Positions 61,436 to 64,000 of a stretch of 64,000 bases of DNA are shown here, one piece after another. Both the position numbers and the translations under genes were made by a program. Each line of letters starts with the position of its first letter. Within the stretch, counting starts at the first letter, position 1. This DNA comes from Neisseriaceae bacterium JH1-16. Its GTDB lineage: Bacteria > Pseudomonadota > Gammaproteobacteria > Burkholderiales > Chromobacteriaceae. The stretch covers positions 62,001-126,000 of the forward strand of contig JAPDNP010000002.1 of NCBI GenBank assembly GCA_025989215.1, read 5' to 3'. Under the pieces are notes generated by a model. The model was not told the DNA's origin and ran no database searches. It saw nothing but the letters and a program-made list of their open reading frames with translations.

Positions 61436-63094
61436 TCAGCGCTGAGCCACACTCGGCGTACGCTGGTACAAGCCGAATTGGATATCGTCGCGCGGCCGGC
61501 TGCCGCTCCACATCAGCGTCCAGCCCGGTTCGGCCAGGCCGTCGTTCTTGTGAACCACCCTCAACCGCCAGTTGCACGGCACATCCGGGCTGCCCTTCGG
61601 GAAGGTCTTCAGCTTCATGTCACCGTACATTTCCCAGCTCAACCGCGCCAGGCGGTTGCGGTCCTCTGTCGCCACGCAACTGACGCTAGGCGGCAGCGCA
61701 TCGACCATCTGCTCGACCACCGGACGGAAGCTCTTGGCCGCGTCCAGCCACGGCAGCCACAGCGTCAGCCCCAGCCCCCACAGCAGGGTGATGCCGGCCG
61801 CCCAGTTGGTCACCGCCTGACGTCCGCGCAGATTGCGGCGCGTCACCGCCCACACCCAGACCAGCGAGGCGATCAGCGCGCACACCGCGGCGAAGGTCGA
61901 CACCTGCGGCTGGTAGTAGGGGCTGAAGTAGGCCGAGCGTTCGGCCAACTTCGCCGGCCAGCCGTAGTTCATCGCCAGCCAGCCCAGCCACACCAGGATG
62001 CCGAAGAAGCCGAAGGTCATCAGCCCGAACCAGTTGAACAGCGCCGCGGCGCCGCGCTTCAGGGTATCGAGCTCTACCGCCGCCATCAGCGCCATCGGCA
62101 ACAGCAGCGGCATCGCGTATTCCGGCGCCTGACGGTCGGACAGCGTCAGCAGGATCAGCACCACCGCGAAGAACATCAGCGGCAGTTGCAGCATCGGGCT
62201 GTTCAGGTCGCGTCGGCGATGCAGGGCCCAGGCGGCCAGCGGCCAGGCCGGGAAGCAGTACCAGAACACCACTTTCGGGTAGTAGCCCAGCTCGTGGAAC
62301 AGGCTGATGTGGCCGATGCCGTTGAGCGGCCCCAGCGCATAGTAATTCCACCACTGGGCGAACTCGGCCGGATGCACCTTGGCGAACGCCATCGGCCAGA
62401 TCAGCGCCAGCGGCACGGCGATCAGCAGCGCCAGGATCAGCGTGATCGCGTAGCTCTTGTTGCGCCAGGCCGAGAACGCCGGCAGCAGCGCCGCCACGCT
62501 GGCGATCAGCACCACCTCCAACAGGCTGGTCGACAGGAAGGTCACCACCAGCCCGACGCCCAGGATCGCCCCGGCCAGGCCCGGCGAGGTCAAGGCCAGC
62601 GCCAAGGCGTAGAAGGCAGCGGCGAAGCCTGCGAAGCCGGCGACGATCGGGTTCATCTGGTGGCCGGTAGCGATCAGGCCGATGCAGCCGATCAGGATCA
62701 GCACCACGCTGCGGCCATGGCGGCGGCCGATCAGCAAGCGCCCCGCCCCGCCCATCAGCGTCAGCGCGATCGCCATGAAGAACGGCGTGGCAAGGCGCGC
62801 CGCGTCGGGCATGGTCAGCAGCCACGGCGAGAACAGCTTCACGAAGCCGGCGGCGACCCAGTAATAGAGCGGCGGCGACTCCAGGTGCGGAATGCCCTGG
62901 GTGGTCGGCAGCAGCCAGTTGTGACTGCTGAGCATGCCCTGCACCACCGCGGTGGCGAACGGCTCGACCGGCTTCCACGGGTCGTGGCCGATGATGCCCG
63001 GCCACAGCCAGATAAAGGTCAGCAATAGCAGCAACCAAGGCTTCTCGGTCGGCTTGGCGAGATTGGGGTCCTGCGGAGGGGTATACGTGAGCAT
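61436..63094 (-). CDS. GT39/ArnT-like integral-membrane glycosyltransferase
   Basis: A 552-residue polytopic protein (about 11-12 transmembrane segments) with an N-terminal GHDPWKPVEPFATAVVQGML segment in the first periplasmic loop, where ArnT/PMT-type enzymes carry their catalytic acidic residue, and HLESPPLYYWVAAG following. It probably uses a lipid-linked sugar donor to modify lipid A, a polysaccharide or protein. ATG 63094 is preferred; an upstream GTG lengthens it by 12 residues. One TTGGCCGAA word is inside (61940). Confidence 0.82.
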   Translation of the reverse strand: MLTYTPPQDPNLAKPTEKPWLLLLLTFIWLWPGIIGHDPWKPVEPFATAVVQGMLSSHNWLLPTTQGIPHLESPPLYYWVAAGFVKLFSPWLLTMPDAARLATPFFMAIALTLMGGAGRLLIGRRHGRSVVLILIGCIGLIATGHQMNPIVAGFAGFAAAFYALALALTSPGLAGAILGVGLVVTFLSTSLLEVVLIASVAALLPAFSAWRNKSYAITLILALLIAVPLALIWPMAFAKVHPAEFAQWWNYYALGPLNGIGHISLFHELGYYPKVVFWYCFPAWPLAAWALHRRRDLNSPMLQLPLMFFAVVLILLTLSDRQAPEYAMPLLLPMALMAAVELDTLKRGAAALFNWFGLMTFGFFGILVWLGWLAMNYGWPAKLAERSAYFSPYYQPQVSTFAAVCALIASLVWVWAVTRRNLRGRQAVTNWAAGITLLWGLGLTLWLPWLDAAKSFRPVVEQMVDALPPSVSCVATEDRNRLARLSWEMYGDMKLKTFPKGSPDVPCNWRLRVVHKNDGLAEPGWTLMWSGSRPRDDIQFGLYQRTPSVAQR

Positions 63095-63306
63095 GGGCGT
63101 AAGGATAACGGCAGTGAGAACGATGCGCACCCCATGCCATCAACAAAACGTGGCTAGGCCAAAAAACGGCACGATAACGGTTGATCCGGGCGGGCTTGCA
63201 CCCCGCTCCGACACACCTCGTCCGTGCATCAATATGTGAGGCCAAACAGCAGGCCTGCTGCGCTAAGACGCCGGCAGCCGGTGCAAGGTTCATACCTCGA
63301 ACAAAC

Positions 63307-63333
63307 AAAAAAGGCAGCCAAGGCTGCCTTTTT
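63307..63333 (-). terminator. Intrinsic terminator of rpmE
   Basis: AAGGCAGCC / GGCTGCCTT with an AA loop, flanked by A- and T-runs. On the minus strand it ends in a long T-run just past the rpmE stop. Confidence 0.92.
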
Positions 63334-63351
63334 CGGTGCATGTCAGCGAGA

Positions 63352-63567
63352 TTAACGCTTGAACATGTTGCCGTATTTCTGCTGGAACTTGTCCACGCGA
63401 CCGGCGGTGTCAACGATCTTCTGCTTACCGGTGTAGAACGGGTGGCACAGCGAGCACACTTCGATGTGGAAGCTGTCTTTAGCCATCGTCGACTTGGTGG
63501 CGAATTGGTTACCGCACGAGCAGGTCACGGCAACTTCGGTGTAATTCGGGTGAATACCAGTTTTCAT
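63352..63567 (-). CDS. rpmE: 50S ribosomal protein L31
   Basis: A 71-residue ribosomal protein of the zinc-binding (C+) type: Cys16, Cys18, Cys38 and Cys41 are all present. [20 protein letters not shown] is the usual N-terminus. AAGGAA precedes the ATG. It is flanked by its own terminator. Confidence 0.97.
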   Translation of the reverse strand: MKTGIHPNYTEVAVTCSCGNQFATKSTMAKDSFHIEVCSLCHPFYTGKQKIVDTAGRVDKFQQKYGNMFKR

Positions 63568-63673
63568 TTTGGGTTCCTTTGGTAAACGGGTACAGGGGTT
63601 GTGCCTATACCGCTAAGAGCGTTGCATTATGCTCGGCCTGTTGTCACTTGGCAAGCGTCGGCCGAAAAGCCGC

Positions 63674-64000
63674 TCAGGCACGGCGCCAGGTGGTGCCCTG
63701 TGCGCCGTCCTCCAGGATCACGCCGCTGTTGTGCAGCTCGTCGCGGATGCGGTCCGACTCGGCCCAGTTCTTCGCCGCGCGCGCATCCTTGCGCGCCTGG
63801 ATCAGCGCCTCGATCGCCTCGGCCGACAGCTCGTCCGCACCGGCACCGACGCCGTCCTGCAGGAAGGCAACCGGGTCGCGCTGCAACAGGCCGAGCACGC
63901 CGCCCAGTGCCTTCAGCTGCGCCGCCAGCGCCGCCGAGTGGCTGCGGTTCACTTCGCCGGCCAGCTCGAACAGCACCGCCATCGCCTCGACGGTGTTGAA
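63674..64000 (-). CDS. cysS: Cysteinyl-tRNA synthetase, C-terminal part (runs off the window)
   Basis: The last 108 codons of cysS; the 5' part is beyond base 64000. [20 protein letters not shown] and the C-terminal [20 protein letters not shown] helix pair plus [15 protein letters not shown] are characteristic of the CysRS anticodon-binding domain. The catalytic domain is not visible. The stop lies about 106 bases from the rpmE start. Confidence 0.93.
   Translation of the reverse strand, partial: FNTVEAMAVLFELAGEVNRSHSAALAAQLKALGGVLGLLQRDPVAFLQDGVGAGADELSAEAIEALIQARKDARAAKNWAESDRIRDELHNSGVILEDGAQGTTWRRA

Overview
The window reads as a high-GC (about 60% by eye) betaproteobacterial chromosome segment. 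Gene content points to the Neisseriales, in a Chromobacteriaceae/Chitinibacteraceae-like lineage: fur divergent from bamE-dapB, rne divergent from rluC, aat-bpt, a prkA-yeaH-spoVR operon, a complete liu leucine-degradation cluster and a complete tad pilus locus. No prophage, CRISPR array, rRNA or intact insertion sequence is visible. Only one tRNA, tRNA-Asn(GTT), was found.

Layout. 0-11.5 kb: mixed housekeeping and accessory genes (purine permease, flavin monooxygenase, CreA, small membrane proteins, a tyrosine phosphatase, a large MASE1-PAS-GGDEF-EAL protein, an acyltransferase, a uracil-DNA glycosylase-like protein, a DUF2968 protein). 11.7-23.0 kb, minus strand: the tad/rcp/cpa locus, read as flp, prepilin peptidase, tadE, rcpC, rcpA, tadZ, tadA, tadB, tadC, tadD, a DUF3613 gene and a tadG-like gene. 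A sigma-54-like promoter lies upstream of flp, and the locus abuts the 3' end of tRNA-Asn. 24-36.8 kb: core genes (rne, rluC, a HAD phosphatase, a Rieske protein, a SppA-type peptidase, motD, a rutE-like gene, pyrD, slyB, bpt, aat, fur, bamE, dapB). 36.8-49.2 kb: a FecCD/HmuV-type ABC pair, spoVR-yeaH-prkA, PilZ and NUDIX proteins, a DmdC-like acyl-CoA dehydrogenase, a GNAT, an S66 peptidase, a YecA-type protein and a thioesterase. 49.4-61.4 kb: an AMP-dependent acyl-CoA ligase divergent from liuR, then liuA, an NTF2-like gene, liuB, liuC, liuD, liuE and acetoacetyl-CoA synthetase. Together these take isovaleryl-CoA to acetyl-CoA plus acetoacetate and then reactivate the acetoacetate. 61.4-64 kb: a GT39/ArnT-like membrane glycosyltransferase, rpmE and the 3' end of cysS.

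The strongest unexplained signal is a short word, 5'-TTGGCCGAA-3' (extended AGGTTGGCCGAA). It occurs about 41 times on both strands, in genes and between them, where about one copy or fewer would be expected by chance. Five times it forms a tight inverted pair just after a gene, so it also makes stem-loops. This is the behaviour of the DNA uptake sequences of Neisseriaceae, but the word is different and lacks their CTG core. I propose it as a candidate new uptake-sequence dialect. The tad locus has only two copies in 11.3 kb, compatible with horizontal acquisition.

A second signal is confined to the liu region: two families of intergenic hairpin elements. In one family the core is conserved while the outer arms differ between copies yet stay complementary within each copy. 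The other family is present as an inverted pair bracketing liuR.
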